Origin: Pomacea canaliculata
Lineage: Eukaryota > Mollusca > Gastropoda > Architaenioglossa > Ampullariidae
Length of the DNA: 64,000 nucleotides
Direction of reading: 5' to 3'
Assembly (NCBI RefSeq): GCF_003073045.1
Contig: NC_037600.1
Coordinates: forward strand, 15,144,352-15,208,351
Part shown: positions 12,319 to 25,900 of the stretch, in pieces
Numbering within the stretch: the first letter of the stretch is position 1
How the letters are laid out: every line of letters begins with the position of its first letter
Program-made: the position numbers and the translations under genes
Notes under the pieces: model-generated
The model's input: the letters and a program-made list of their open reading frames with translations, nothing else
Databases searched by the model: none
What the model was told of the DNA's origin: nothing

Positions 12319-13279
12319 TAAGCTTCAATTACTGATGTGAGTCATTGTGCAGACATTCCATTGACGAAATGTCAGAATTTGTTAATGTAATGATGAAATA
12401 CAGCTGGCAATGACCAGCTTTTTCACATGCAGTTTTCCTGATGGGAAGAAGACAAATTTGATGTGCTAAATATTAAAATGCAAATTCTCATTTAAATTCA
12501 AGCAACTGAGCGGTTCAAATTTATCTGAGTATTACTTCAGAAGCAAAGGAAGGAGAGAGCAAAAACTAATGAAGACATTCAGATTATAGTTAAACTTGTT
12601 TTGAAACAAATTAGTATGTTTTCGAGATATAAAGATCAAACAGATAGTCTCTGTTGTCATGACCTTCCAATAAAGTGGGACAATCGATTCCCTCTTTTAA
12701 AAAATTAAGAAAATTCTTAAAGCTCCGTCTGTTTTTGTTGTTTTCCCCTAAAGCATCGTTTTAAGTAGTTTAGTCACAAGTCTTTATAGCAAAGTCTTTG
12801 TTCGGGATATTGTCTGTGGCAGTGAACGTGGCACAGAAAATGGACAACCTATTTCCGAAGTTTGCCATAAGGGTCGTAACCCCAGGCACCGAAATTTTGG
12901 GAAAGTGGAAGGGATGACGTGCTGTACATCCCGCCCCTCTCTCCCAGTGATTCATGGGATATCCGTAGACGCCACGACTAACCCAGTTTCTCTGTAGTCG
13001 GCGTGAATTGCGTCTGACTCCATGTAGCTAACCCAGTGAGGTGAGCTAACCGAGACTTAAACTAAACACCTGCGCACCTGCAAGTGATTAAGGGCCTGTG
13101 GGCCTTGGGCTGTGGCATGTAACAAAGACTGACGATAAAACTCCGAAGAAAACGCGGTCATGAAAAACAACGCCCGTGTTTTTGTTTACTTTTATTGTCT
13201 CATGTCCAGACTCTTCAGTCGTGTAGCACTCACAAAATTGATGTTTGTGGTGGAATGAATTGCTTTGACTTGGACCGAT

Positions 13280-13280
<1 letters not shown>

Positions 13281-13316
<36 letters not shown>
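13281..13316. repeat. (TTG)n microsatellite
   Basis: About twelve uninterrupted TTG units. The reverse frame gives a poly-Gln or poly-Asn run, but no gene context supports translation. Confidence 0.95.
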
Positions 13317-14948
13317 AACAATCGATCAGCCTGATTTGTAAACAGCTTTGTTTTGTTTTGTTTTGATTTTGTGTGTGTGTGTGTTGCATAAAATACGCGC
13401 AATTTTGCCTCCAGATTTGGCAAACAGAAAAACAAATTTTTTAAGACGAAGAGCGTAACGCAAACAATTAATTAAAAAAAAGTGTCACCCGTTCTAAAAC
13501 ACGATGCTTTATTTATGCTTTAAATAAATGCTTTATTAATAAAAATAATTAGGAAGATGTGAAAGAAACAGGTAAAATATGCTACGTATAAACCCCCAAA
13601 AAGTTTTTAAAATTCCGTCTTTGCGTGGATTACAATTACAGACAAAGATAACATTTTTATCGACTGTCAGTACAAAGCCTACGAAGCAGAAAAATAAAAC
13701 TTTCTAATGTAATGAAAAAAATAAATAAATAAATAAAACCCTTCCTCCCGTGATAAACTCCCTGTATTTAACTGCTTAACCACATTTTTTTAAAGCATAA
13801 ATTTTAACAGGTGTGGCCTACTTTTAAAGAAACAGTAATTTTTCTGGAAGATTGACTCAAAAACAACATCTTACAACGTTAACAGAAAAATTATGATATG
13901 TTACGACTTAAATAGTACCAACAAGGAATGTAAACAACAATAGCAGACTACTTCATGATTAAAGCGCAAAGTGTTTATTTTATTGCACTCTTAACATCTG
14001 TTTATTTATCTTGATTTTTGTTTTATGCCTTAATTTAATTTGATCGGCTCTAGGATGGATACATTCTCGTGTAGGTGTGACACTGTCAAAAAAACTTTTT
14101 TATTACTAAATACTTATCCCGTGGCTCATATTCGCGTTTGCCCCAATTTGGGAATATTTTAGAAATAGATGGCTAATCCTCTCTGAACGAAATAGAGAAG
14201 GTGTGCACTGTCTGTACCTCAACAATACTAACAATGTCTGAACATTCCTGTAGGTAAGTAGGTAAGCTGGCAATGAAAGAAAGGAACTAACGAACACGAT
14301 AAATTTGTGCTCTAATCATTTGCTTACCTAATTACGAAAAACCGGATAAGTCCGAACATGCTTTATTTTACAGTACCACGCAAACAACGAGTGCAGCTAG
14401 CCTTGAGGTAACTTTACCTTTGCTTTGTAATAAAAAAATTTGTTCGTTTTCGCTGCTCTTTCCTTTGATTAGCTTGCAATGTAATTTTATTTTATTGTTA
14501 TTATGTATTATTATTATTTTTTGGTTGTAGCGACAGACTGTCGCGTCGTCTTTAACACCCACAGTGGTGATTAACACGAAATTTGTGGCGCATACCGGCA
14601 TCAGGGGGCTATACTCATTCCGAGACTCCCACTCATGGAAGGACGAGTTGTCTTTCTTTCCAGACATCACAATGTTGTTCAGTATGCAGAAAAACAAGCC
14701 CATTACAGCAATCAAATCTAATGATGCAGATTGCAGTCACTCATAGAAATTTATTGTGAAACAAGTGACGGAGTGCGTTCTTTGAAGAACCTTTGAGGAA
14801 CGTTACATCATAAAGGGCGTTGGAAACATTGAACGACCGCATGTGGTCAGAAATTAACTCTCTCGCGAAGTTTTTCCTCATTATTAGGGTTGATTTTCGA
14901 CAAATTGGTGACATTTAATTCCAAGGACTCTAGTACAAGGAAGAAGAG

Positions 14949-14991
<43 letters not shown>

Positions 14992-14992
14992 G
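14949..14992. repeat. (GTT)n microsatellite
   Basis: About fourteen uninterrupted GTT units, the same motif as the array at 13281. Reverse-strand poly-Gln reading is not supported by splice sites or family similarity. Confidence 0.95.
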
Positions 14993-16654
14993 ATGGGGAA
15001 CGTCACTGAGATACCGAAGTGTCAAGTACACCATGAACCTGTGACGACCCCTGGAGACCGGATGCCGCCATGTTGACAGACAGAACCCACTCGACCTCGC
15101 AGGCACGCTGTCCACACACACCGCCCTCGTCCCAAGAGGTTTAGCATGGGATAAACTTGTTAGAGATAAATACAAGAGCTGCCTCCCCTTTTTCACAGTC
15201 AGTACTCGAAGATTTAATTAATTAGTTATGTGCTGTATATTTCTTGCTTATTTTATTTCTACTTAATAATTATTTACTTGGTATCCGAAAGCTATGAGGT
15301 AGGTCGGGTGGTGGTGTTATCTCCCTTACGAACATATGACGACGCGTTTATGTCCCTTGTTGTGCATCTTCCGGGTCCAGGTGAGTGGTTTTCCGTGTCG
15401 GCCACCCTCGCCTTCCATCATATGTTTCGTCAGCGGGGAACCTAAGCCCGTTCTCGGGGAACGATGACCTTCGCTGGCCAGCGCTGACGACCAGAAAAAT
15501 ATTCACCATGGCAGCTGAACCCCTTCAACGCTTATTTACCAGTGTGTTTGTAACAATGAATTAAAATTGGCATCAAAGATCCATTATACAAGGGTCCATC
15601 GAGACTCTTTTTTATGGAAGTATGCTTATCATTTCCCGCTTATATATTCCCATATTTACAATCATGACCTCAGGCATGTCTTTCTTCGCCCTCTCCTTAC
15701 ATCATTCTAGAGGTGATAGCTGTGAGCCGCCATATCTTTCGTATTCCAAACAAAAGGGAGGTGATTCTCTGAAATTTATAAGAATTACGAGTTCGCGGAA
15801 GCAAGTATATCTTCGCAGCAGTGTTTCTCTTCTTTCATTTTCAGAGGATTTTTAAATAATAAATTAATTTCTGATCAGGTGCCATCTTCAATTACAACCT
15901 TGTCCTTTTCTCGGCATAACACTGCCGAACAATGTGTTGTCGGTAATGGAGTTCATTGCTTGAGCTGCTGACAATGTTTGTATAAGGACACTGAATCTTG
16001 TGATTTCTTAAGTCAGATGCGAAGCAACAGTTATAAATGAATGAATAAATGTTTGGGAAAAGAGATCTTCCACTAATCCCTCGCACCCAGTCTTGTCAAA
16101 GATTTCTGTGAAAGCACCTCACTATAATTATATTGTTTAGTTCTCTCTATTTTTTTTTTTTTTTTTAAGGAAAGTCTAAATTTGTTTACTTTGGTACGGA
16201 TTCCTGGTCAGAAAAAAGTTGTCAGGTCATGACCTCATAGTCTGATGGTATAATGGAAGAATGTCATAAATCTTACGTTGTCTAAGCAATGAAGGCTCAA
16301 CTGTTGACAGAAGCAGAAGCGTGAGAACGAGAGAGCGAGCGAGCGTGAGAGAATTTAGACAGGAAAGAAAAACTTGTACAAAAAAATATTAACAACGGTC
16401 TCAAAGATTATAACTGCACAATCTTGATGTTTCAAGCATAACTTGTAGAATTAAGCTTTCAGGACGACCAGCTTGGGAAAAAAGTGACATAAATGTTGCT
16501 AGCTGCAGTGGACGCTCACGACGTGTCACAAACGCCATGTGGAGAGGACGTGTAACGGTCGTCGCAGACAGGATGTCACGTTCTACGTCGCTCCTCCTGT
16601 CACAGTCTCCTCAGACACATTGTGTGACACAGATGGAGCGCCATCGGCTCACCT

Positions 16655-16690
16655 TATAAAACAAAGAAATTATTTCTCTTCGCCTTGTCA
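16655..16690 (+). promoter_or_regulatory. TATA box and initiator of the secreted Gly-rich gene
   Basis: TATAAA at 16655-16660 is followed about 32 bases later by TTGTCAGTC, a good match to the TCAGT initiator. The predicted 5' UTR then runs about 90 bases to the ATG at 16779. A focused TATA/Inr promoter fits a strongly tissue-specific secretory gene. Confidence 0.55.
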
Positions 16691-16761
16691 GTCGCTTGGG
16701 CGGTGTGTGGTTGTCGTCTGCCTGACTGGAGGACACAAGGAAGAGAAGTACTTTGAGTGAT

Positions 16762-16975
16762 ACAGGCAGGCCTGGAAAATGAAGATCCTTGTGTCTGTGA
16801 GTACAAGTGATCTTCTTGTCTTTTTAAAGCAGTTTTTCGGTGTCTGTTCATTTGTTTGTTTATTATAATCATAATTTTAATGCAGCTATGAAAATCCCGT
16901 CGTTCATCTTTTTTTCTAATAGAGTTATTAACCTTCAAAATCATTATTTTTGGTTCGTTTTATCTCATTAACTAT
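16762..16975 (+). repeat. Copy B of a two-copy segment (other copy at 1755-1968)
   Basis: Matching blocks are GTCTTTTTAAAGCAGTTTTT with CGGTGTCT, then GTTATTAACCTTCAAA and TTTTATCTCATTA. They cover the start of intron 1 of the secreted Gly-rich gene and perhaps its first coding exon. Confidence 0.6.
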
Positions 16976-19900
16976 AATTGTAAACAATAATAAATGATGA
17001 TTACGGGCAACTAACAACAATGATGTTGTCTACTCGATTAATTGAGGGCTAGAATTCTGACATTTTTGAATTATGACATCTTGTCCTTTCCAAAAACAGT
17101 TTACAATTTTAAATATAGATTTTTTAGTCTTCTCTCTCCTTCTACCTCTCATTGCACCATATAACACCCTTCCATTAACGTACCCTAACTTACCATGCTT
17201 CTCCTGACTAGTTAATCTCAGTTAATCATAGTGTCAGAACCTCCTCTGATTATTTCCACACCTTTCCCCCCTATCTAAATTAAAACCGATTCAATTTGAG
17301 ATTGCGCAAAAGGCAGTCATTTTGAATTGCTCAGAAAATCAGGAAACCCAGTTTTACAACCTCACTCGCGACATGACACTCAAGACGGGACGGCGACCTG
17401 TTCGTGTCTTGATGGGGGAAACGTGCCTTTAAACTTTTCATAATTTATTCTACCTGTCTAGTCTGTCTCCTTATGAGACTGCTTATGTTTATGTATGCAT
17501 CTGATTTCACTTTTTGTTGCGTGAATCTGAGCTGAAAGTGTTCTTTGTTTGTCAATACAGTTTTGTCTTGTTTCGCTGTTACATGACTTTGTGAAGAATG
17601 TGTAGTGCGTTGTGATTGGTTTTTAATAGCACCATACATCTTTTTGCTATAAAAATCATTTTCAACTCGTGTTAACTGCCTCATTATTTTCAGTCAGTTA
17701 TTCTTGATGTAAAAATTAAATTATTTTCTTTCCAAATAATTAATCTTTCAATTTATCTGTTATCCCTAATCTTTAATTTTCAGGGTTTATTTTTTTGGAA
17801 GATCGGCCGTTTGAGAACATTTCATTTTTGGGTGTAAATAATATTAAAAAAACAAGTACGACCAATTTAGTTTTAATGCGTATTGAGACTGGTTGGGCCA
17901 GTTTCCGTGAGAGTGATGGCCTCCTGATGAATAAAAGTAATTATAGAAGAAGTTGCAAACCGTATTTCTTCACAAGGAAACGTACTCACCTGCGTGTTTT
18001 CTGCTTATTTCTACTCTCTCTCGTTCTCTCTCTCTCACACACACTATGCCTGGCACGCAGGTTTACTGTCACGCTGGACTTCACGAGATCTTAGAAAACT
18101 CACAAAAATGATTTTCATTTGTCGGTGCATGATGTGACTTGCCAGGTATAGGACCAGGTATTCTTTTTATTTTATATCCTCTATTTCCTATACAATGTAC
18201 ATTAGTCATTCGCTGACTTTGTCTTCCACTTGCTGGATCGACCCTCCTATACCCCTATTGTACTTTTTTGTTTGTGACCACTCACGGGTACTCATTTCGT
18301 TGACCAATGCCTGGACTTCATTCCAGTGGCTGTAAACACAATCCTTCTTATTACGAGTTCCTTGTATTCTAGTTGTCTGCCTGGAACAAGACTGACAAAA
18401 AAATAAATAAATAAATAAAAAAATAAAATAAAATAAAAAATAATACAAGGTCCTTTTTCCACTCATCATGATGGAGGAGAGGTATTTTAAGGTGTGTTGT
18501 GACATAACACGCTGCTGCTTGTTACAGGTGTGCTGTGACATAACACATTTTTGGTATCTGATATGCGCAGATGTTGCTATGGTATAACATACTTCTGCTG
18601 TTGCAGACACTGATGTTTTCGATGGTCATACAGACAACATGGAGCCACACAACACCGCCACCATCACCAGGTGCAATAGTTATTCAGCTTTATTAATATT
18701 AATTATGGTAAACATCCCTCTGAAACCTCATCCCTTAAAAATGTTGATTACAAATTTCCTTTTAAAGAAAATAATAACATTGATAAATTTTGAGCCGATT
18801 TCACCACTAGTTCTATTTGTCTATATTATATATACTTTTCTATTTCCTTTTGTTTGTATTTGATGAGATCGGTCTTTAAACAATAACACATGCATTTTTC
18901 AGGCGGTAGCGCTGGTTTCGCGGACGCGATGGCGACTGGACATGCATCAGGGGGAGGGACAGGAGCAGTACCAGACCCAGCAGCAGCAACAGCAGCAGGT
19001 CAGCTGTGCAGGAGACCTCCGTCATTACGATTCCTTTCGCAGTTACTTCCTCCTTCTCATCACTGTTAACTCTTGCTTTCTAACACGTAAAAAAAAAAGT
19101 TATAATAATAAATCCCATTTTCCCAAGTACGGAACCGGTTGACAAACTCACACACTCAGGACAAAGTTTGTCCAGTGCCTATAGCAATATTTACTATAGA
19201 CAAATCGTATTAAGGTAGACTTTCTTCCCTTCTTAATAATAATAATAATAATGATGATGATGATGATGATGTGTGTGCTTGTATCGCGCATCAAGATGGG
19301 TCGCACTCTCTGCGCAGATCAGTAATGATAATTGAACACTAGATAATAGTGAACTGTGAGATACGTATAGACACACTGAAGAACATAAAAGATGAAGTAC
19401 AAGAGAAGAATGTAAAGCAATGGATGAAGGTATGAAGTGATGGAGGGACTGTAAACAGTGTAAATATGAAGTCGTTACATGATGGTTAGCGTGACAGACA
19501 ATATTGCAAAAGGAGTTCAGGAGAGTAATTTAGGGATAGTACTTTGTAAACATATATGTTTACAGGGAAAGTATGAATGAGTGGCGAATATGAAGTGGAA
19601 GAGAGTTTCACTGCTTAACAGCACAGAGAGCGGACAACATTGTCCGTATGTGACTGTCTTTGCGGGAGGGAGGATAGAATGCCGGAGTCTGATGAGGAGC
19701 GAAGGTTTCGGGCAGTAGTGTGGACAGATAGTACTAGTCTATTCTAGCTTTAATTGGTAGCTAATAAAGAGAATGAAGAGGTGGTGTGGCATGTTCAGAT
19801 ATGCGAGTCGAGCAAACGAGACGAGCATCTGAGTTCTGAACTTTCTGTGAAATGAGATATTATAGCTTCATGACATCTGATTACTGCCCTATAAAATGTT

Positions 19901-22900
19901 TCTTTTGCTGTAAATTCTTTTCTCATAGATATTTGCTTCATTGACCCGAGAATATGCGAAACTCTCAGATTGAGGGCACCTGCTTCAAAGGGTGAGAAAA
20001 ATGGACAAAAAAGAAAAAAAAAAATGCTGAACCACGCGCCTTGGAGCAAAAAAAAAAAAAAAAAAAAAGCACATACTTTCCAAATTATTCGCGAGGTTTT
20101 GCTTTTTATCTTCTGGCTTGGGTGCCATCAAATGTATGGAGGTAGTCGCTGTAGCTCTGAAATATGTAAGCGGCTAGAAATTTAACGCTGAAAAGCCTGA
20201 GGAGGGAAAGATGTTTTCGTTATTGTAGTTTAGACACAAGCTGTCATTATGGCTTTTTATGCTGGTAGACATTGCATGCATTAGAATACGGCGGGAAGAT
20301 GAAATCAGCAATGTTTTATGTTCATTTGTATTGTCCACGTGACTTACAAACTTGTAGCTTATAACTTTGTAGGCACTGTCATGAGAGTGAAAACTCAAAA
20401 GGGGTCCAACGAAAGTCTCCATTCTCAACCGAACTTTTTTTTTAAAAGATTGTTGGGTGCATTTCGGATGTTGGGTAAAGCCTAGAGCAAGATAGTATTT
20501 CCCCGCATTTCAACGCTACATGTTAGTTTACAGTGTCAGAATGCTTTTACATATACATATCAAAACCGTTGGGAAAAAATATGGTGGAGTTTTGAATTTC
20601 TTTCTCAAACAATGGAAAGTGTAGTGCTGTCTGTGAGAAAGAGATTAAAAGCCTTGGAAAGTCAAATTTTACGACACCACATGTTTAGAGATTTTAAAGC
20701 TACCCATGCTAAGACTGTCATGTTTTTATTCTCTCCTCTCCATGCTGCTGACGGCAATAACAGGTATTATTCTTACACAATAAATTTTCACAAAGAACAG
20801 AGACAAATATAGCACAGTGAGGTCAAGGGTGACAGCTCTGGGCTGAATAAGCACGGTAAGTGACGGATCGAGGGGGTGGAGCAACAATAATTTAAAAATA
20901 AGGAGGTCTGCTTCCGGTTTGAATCATGCTTTCACACCAGCAAAGCCCTCCGCCTTTCTCGAAAAGAAACCGAGAACTAGTGAACACTAGTCATCTGAAA
21001 ATTATAAAAGTTTGAGTTAACAAAATCGTGCGACATCTCTAGCCCTAACCCCCAACCTAACCTTAAAACCCTTCTTTCCTTGATTTTATTTAATTTTCTC
21101 AATCGAGTATCCGTTACAGAATGTGTAACTTCCACCTGGCTACAAAGTCCACCTTCTAAAATAAAGTTGAGGCCATGTCTCTGCTCATAAGACTATTTTA
21201 TTATATATATAATATGTTATTTTATATAAAGCCCACATTTATTGTCTTGACCTCTATGCCTCTTACTGTTAAATATTTCGAATGCTGATCGCAAGTAAAA
21301 TTTATCCAATACAAACCGCCTTAATTAATATAACCAACTTTTATTGTCTGTATTACTTGTTGTTAACGTGCCTACATTAAGTAGGTTGTGTAACGAATGT
21401 GGCACACACCTAGAGGGGGCAGAATCATCTCTCATGTTTGTCACTAACGAATCTCGGGGTCATTATCTACATATAAATTTATCTTTGCTTAGTCAGTTGG
21501 ACAGTGAAGCCATCGGACAACCTGTTCTGTTAGTCGTCTGGGCATTCCGTCTAACTTGTTTCTGATTGACTCGTCAGGTCATCTTGTAAGTTCTGGAAGA
21601 ATTTATTCGACTTTCAGAACCTACAATAGATTTCTTCTGGCCTTAAGCAAAACATTGCGGTTTGTGTAGCACGTGTGTAAACACAGTACTGTACAGTAAG
21701 TATTGCAGATTTACCTTCACCGCATTTTTGTAGGTTGAATTTTTTTTTCTCAAATTTTAAAACCATTTATTTACACAAAGTTGTTGCTGTGATTTTATTC
21801 TTTTCTTATTATTTATTACTTTTCATTGTTCCTGGCCTGGGCCAATCAAATCGGTTGCTCAAAAAAACAGGCGAGTATACAAACGCTCCGTTTAGCTAAC
21901 TAACGAACAGCCGTGCGTGTGTGTGTTTATATACGTGTGTATAGGTGTGTGTGTACGTGTGTGTGTACGTGTGTGTGTATGCGTGTGTGTACGTGTGTGT
22001 ATGTGTGTGTGTGTGCGTGCTAGTGATGTTGAAGGGACAAACTGCAAAATGTTTAGAATTTTGTGGGAGCGTGTGCGTGCGATCGTCTCCCAGGCATGCA
22101 CGCGCGGGTTTTGTTTCGACTGCAAGCTTCTTCGTGCTTTTGGTGTCGGCTTGGGACTTTTGCGGATTCCAGATAACACCAGCAAGCTATGCTTCAACTA
22201 TTAATTAGAATGTTCATTGATTTCTCTCACCTCCCGTGTACACCTCTGATGTTGTTCTCCTCCTGTAATGATTCAGTCATCACTTGCTGCAGTCCTGGTG
22301 CTCAGGTTCTCCTGCGCAATACTAAGTTTTCATAAGCAGTTCAAGCCCAGAGATAAATAGTTTTACAACAAAGAGCCTTCTGTTCACAACATTTTTTAAA
22401 CAAGACTTTGTGCGTCATCATGACAGGAAACAGGAAAGGTGAAACATGAGCAGGAAAGAAGCTCTATATCTACGTCCATATATAAACACAAATGCTTCAG
22501 CTTACTTTCGTAAGCAGCCAGTGTGTACCCAGAATGTGAATGAAGAAAGTGCTTAGTACAATCCATTTACCAAATTTTGAATTCGTCTACAACCTATCTA
22601 GAGTAGTTCGTTTACAATATGTGTATTAATAGGATTTGTCTGCGTTGTGTTTCTGACACAAAGGGATGGGACAGGCTTGAATACTGACACCTAACAGTAA
22701 ACATATGATATACCGAGAGACAGAGGGAGTTAAGGGATGGATAAATACAAAATGAAATGTGAGCGGCTTTCACTCTGCGGTTACAGTTTTACATACCTGC
22801 TTAACACTTCTGACTTTCTATGGCGCTTATTGGGATGTTAACGAACTAGCAATTAGTTCCACTAAAACTCATTAAGCTGCATGAAAAATAAATGTGGTGG

Positions 22901-25900
22901 TCAACAAAAAAAGTTATTGTAATTAAGACATTCATTATTTTTTTTAGAGATTTTTAAATTTCCATTAATTCACTGATCTTAGTTTTAATACTCTTTTGTG
23001 CTAGCTTGTTATACAATGACGATCAAAGTATATCAATATAAATTTCCAATACACTTATTTATTCATTTACTAATTCATTTATTTATTCATTTGTTATCTC
23101 CAATATATTGATAAAAACGAAACCCATAGTCACTCTGACACATGTTATGTGTGCGCCTTTTGGAGGCACCTCTCTCTTTGGCTACATTAAGATTGGTCAA
23201 AAAAATGGTTAACTTGACATTCCTAGTGAAGTGAGAAGATAGAAAATACATTTTTTTCTGAACGGGTAAAAGGCGCGTGTTTGAAAGTGTCTGCTGTTCG
23301 TAATATAAGAAAGTTGGTTTTTTCTCATTAGCCATTACTGGAACTGCACACGGCCCAGGTAAATGAACTCATTTTTTTGAAGTTGGTATCGTCGAAGTAC
23401 TGCTTTTGGATTTTGTTGTTAAATTAAGTCAGATGATAGCAGTTGTTTACTAGTTCATTAATGTAAATTCAGCTTAAAAATGCTGTCAGAAGAATTTGAT
23501 ATTATCTTGATAATGGATTTAGAATCAGTGGGTAGAACTTTGAAGTGATGAACGAGTTTGAGAAGATGCTCAGTGTGTGTTTTTGTTATTAATTTTATTA
23601 ATCACTTTTATCCAAAATTTATGTTAAGCCGAAATATATTTTAGTTGAAGAAAACCAGCAAACAGATTTTAAATGTTTCTATAGACTGTACGTGTTCAGT
23701 GCAATGGCGCCGGCTTTCAGCCTCCCTGTGATGTCAGCATCTATTCGACTTTAGTGCTATGTGGACCTTCTGGTCGGAATTCACGTCGAGCTTGTGACCC
23801 CTAGACTAGAATTCCAGACTGGGATTTGTTACTTGACCGCATGATCCGTCTAGTTATTTATCCCTACTCCCTCCTCTTTCACAGGAACCACCACGGCCAT
23901 ACCACCCATGATCACGCACACCTTCAACTTTGGATACCAGCCCCCACAGACCCCACCGCCACCGCACGGCCCCTCCTTGCCTTTCCTTGACTTTTCAGCC
24001 CCGATTCCGGCTCCGGCCCCTACCCCAGCCCCCGTTCCCGCGCCGTCCGGCTCGTACCTGCAGCAGCTGATTTCGTCCATGCCGCGCTTCAGCGTCGCCG
24101 ACGTGCCGTCGGTTTTGGATCGCGTGCGGCAGAGGAAGCAGGAGTTGTCCTTACTGGGCAAGCCCATGACAGAGCAGGACGTCGGGCAGGTGCTGCTGGA
24201 CTTCCAGACGCAGCGGTTCGCCACCAGCGCCGTCAGCAGCGGCGGCGGCGGTACCTACGGGGGACAAACGTTCGGCCAGTACCCCAGCCCCAGCCCCAAC
24301 TACGGCCAAGCCCAACCCACTTCCGGGTACGGCCTAGCTCAGCCCGCTCCGGGATACGATCCGTCTGGCTACGGCACCAACTCAGTTATGAACAGTCCCT
24401 TCAGTCCCGGCAGCAGTTTCTCTTCGGGCAGCACCTACAGTTCTGGCAGTGCCTCCAGCGGTGGAGGTGGAAGTGGAAGTGGTTATTCCCTTCTTGGGGC
24501 CCCTGGAGGTCAGACCTCTGCGTACGGGAGCAGCTATCCGTCATCTAGCAATCCTGTGGCAGGTGCTCCGAGTTTCGGTTCGGGTGCGACCAGTGGGTCT
24601 CAACAGGGGGGCACGTCGTACACCCCACCCGACTGGCAGATGCACGCCTTAAAGGAGGCCGTGCTTAGCCGCCCGAACCCCAACTACCGGCCAGAGATGG
24701 GGGGAATGTTGAACACAGGGGGTAGCGGCTCCATGGCTCCTGCCCCTACTCCGTCCAAGTACACGCCGCAGCAGCAGCAGCAGCAGAACAACATGCTATA
24801 TCAGCAACAACAGTCGGCCAACCAACCCAGCTTCCAGATGGCGAGTAGGGGAGGGACAGGATTTACGCCGCAGTTCCAGCAGTTCAGAGCCCCGACACGG
24901 ACACAAACGCCAACGCAAGCGCAACTCAACCTACTGCAAGGGTCGCGACAGCCCAGCGCCGGCACGATGTCCAACCCGCTGGCAGGCTTGCTGCAGCAGC
25001 TGGGGCTCGGCGGCGCAGCAGGAGGCATGCAGAACCAGCAACAGCCTGCCGCAGCCAACGACCCCATCAGCGCCATGCTCAACCAGATCATGTCGCCCAA
25101 CCCCACATTGTCTGCCTCCAGTCCCTTAGCACTGCTGGGAGGTACTACTTACGTCTGTCGGACAGCACACTGTCCGTGTCGTCTGTTTTGTCCGACCAGC
25201 GTGACGTCTGTTGACGTCCACGCTGCTGTTGCAGCGAAGATTACTGTTTGTCTTGAAGCAACGCTCACTCTGCTTTTTTCTTCTTTTTTTTGTTGTTGTT
25301 TTTATTTGTGTTGTTGTCTGGTTGCTGGGACTGCATTCCTAACGTCTCATTGTTTCCAATATTTTTCTTCTGACGTCACAGCTATGTCCATGATGTCATG
25401 TGTTTGCTCCTGACGTCATGGCTGTGTTCATTTGTGACATCACTATTTTTTATTTTCTGGCAGTCAGCCAAGGCTTCTTATTGCGTCTACTAGTTTTCAC
25501 GCTTAGCTAAAAACATTTGTGGCTAAGTGAGATTTGAACACATCTTCTTTAAGCTTTGATGAAATGTGGAGAGTTGTGGGGAGGTAGATATAAGTTGAAC
25601 ACAATTACCCACACGTATAAACGCTTAGATGTCATTGTATTGAAAATCTTGTGTCAATATTGTTATCAGAAGCTCGACATTGTAGTCTTCATTTTATTAA
25701 AATACAGCATTTGTCTTGGCGTCTGAGACAAAGTTATCTTTGCAGGAGGTGGCGCTGGAACAGGGTCTGGCACCGGTGGTCCTGACCTCGGAATCTTCAA
25801 TTTACTAGGCGGATCCGGTGGAGGTAAAAGAAGAGTTTAAATGCTTCAGGCATAGTAAATTTTTAAAAAATCTATAATAATGCATCTATTCTTCTAAATA

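Larger units (their letters stand above)
9600..16640. other. Intergenic region with simple repeats only
   Basis: Reading both strands I found no exon chain, conserved protein motif or tRNA-like B box here. Open frames are short and lack supporting splice sites. The left end (to about 10,650) is CpG-rich and may belong to the upstream regulatory region of the cysteine-rich gene. The rest is AT-rich with tetranucleotide, TTG and ACTC-type repeats listed separately. Confidence 0.5.
18999..23884 (+). other. Long intron 3 of the secreted Gly-rich gene
   Basis: Almost 4.9 kb separate the third and fourth coding exons, whose phases (1 and 1) join directly, so no extra exon is required. It contains the AAT/ATG microsatellite with a SINE-like tail near 19230, A-rich runs near 20010-20067 and a TG array at 21913-22020. 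I saw no other gene in it on either strand. Confidence 0.6.

Noticed and set aside
13088-13435. Poly-Gln/poly-Asn frames on the minus strand
   Set aside because: Caused by the TTG microsatellite; nothing around it looks coding.
18942-19142. Poly-Gln protein (QQQQQQQ) frame
   Set aside because: It is the wrong frame of the third coding exon; the frame linked by splicing reads Gly/Ala-rich ([13 protein letters not shown]) and joins both neighbours.
21892-22208. Open frames across the TG repeat on both strands
   Set aside because: His-Thr and Cys-Val repeats are the translation of (TG)n; no splice sites or conserved flanks.
23908-25413. Single 501-codon open frame as an unspliced gene
   Set aside because: The frame runs past a good donor at 25142 into Cys- and Phe-rich translation of intron sequence; the downstream exons continue the Gly-rich composition with matching phase.
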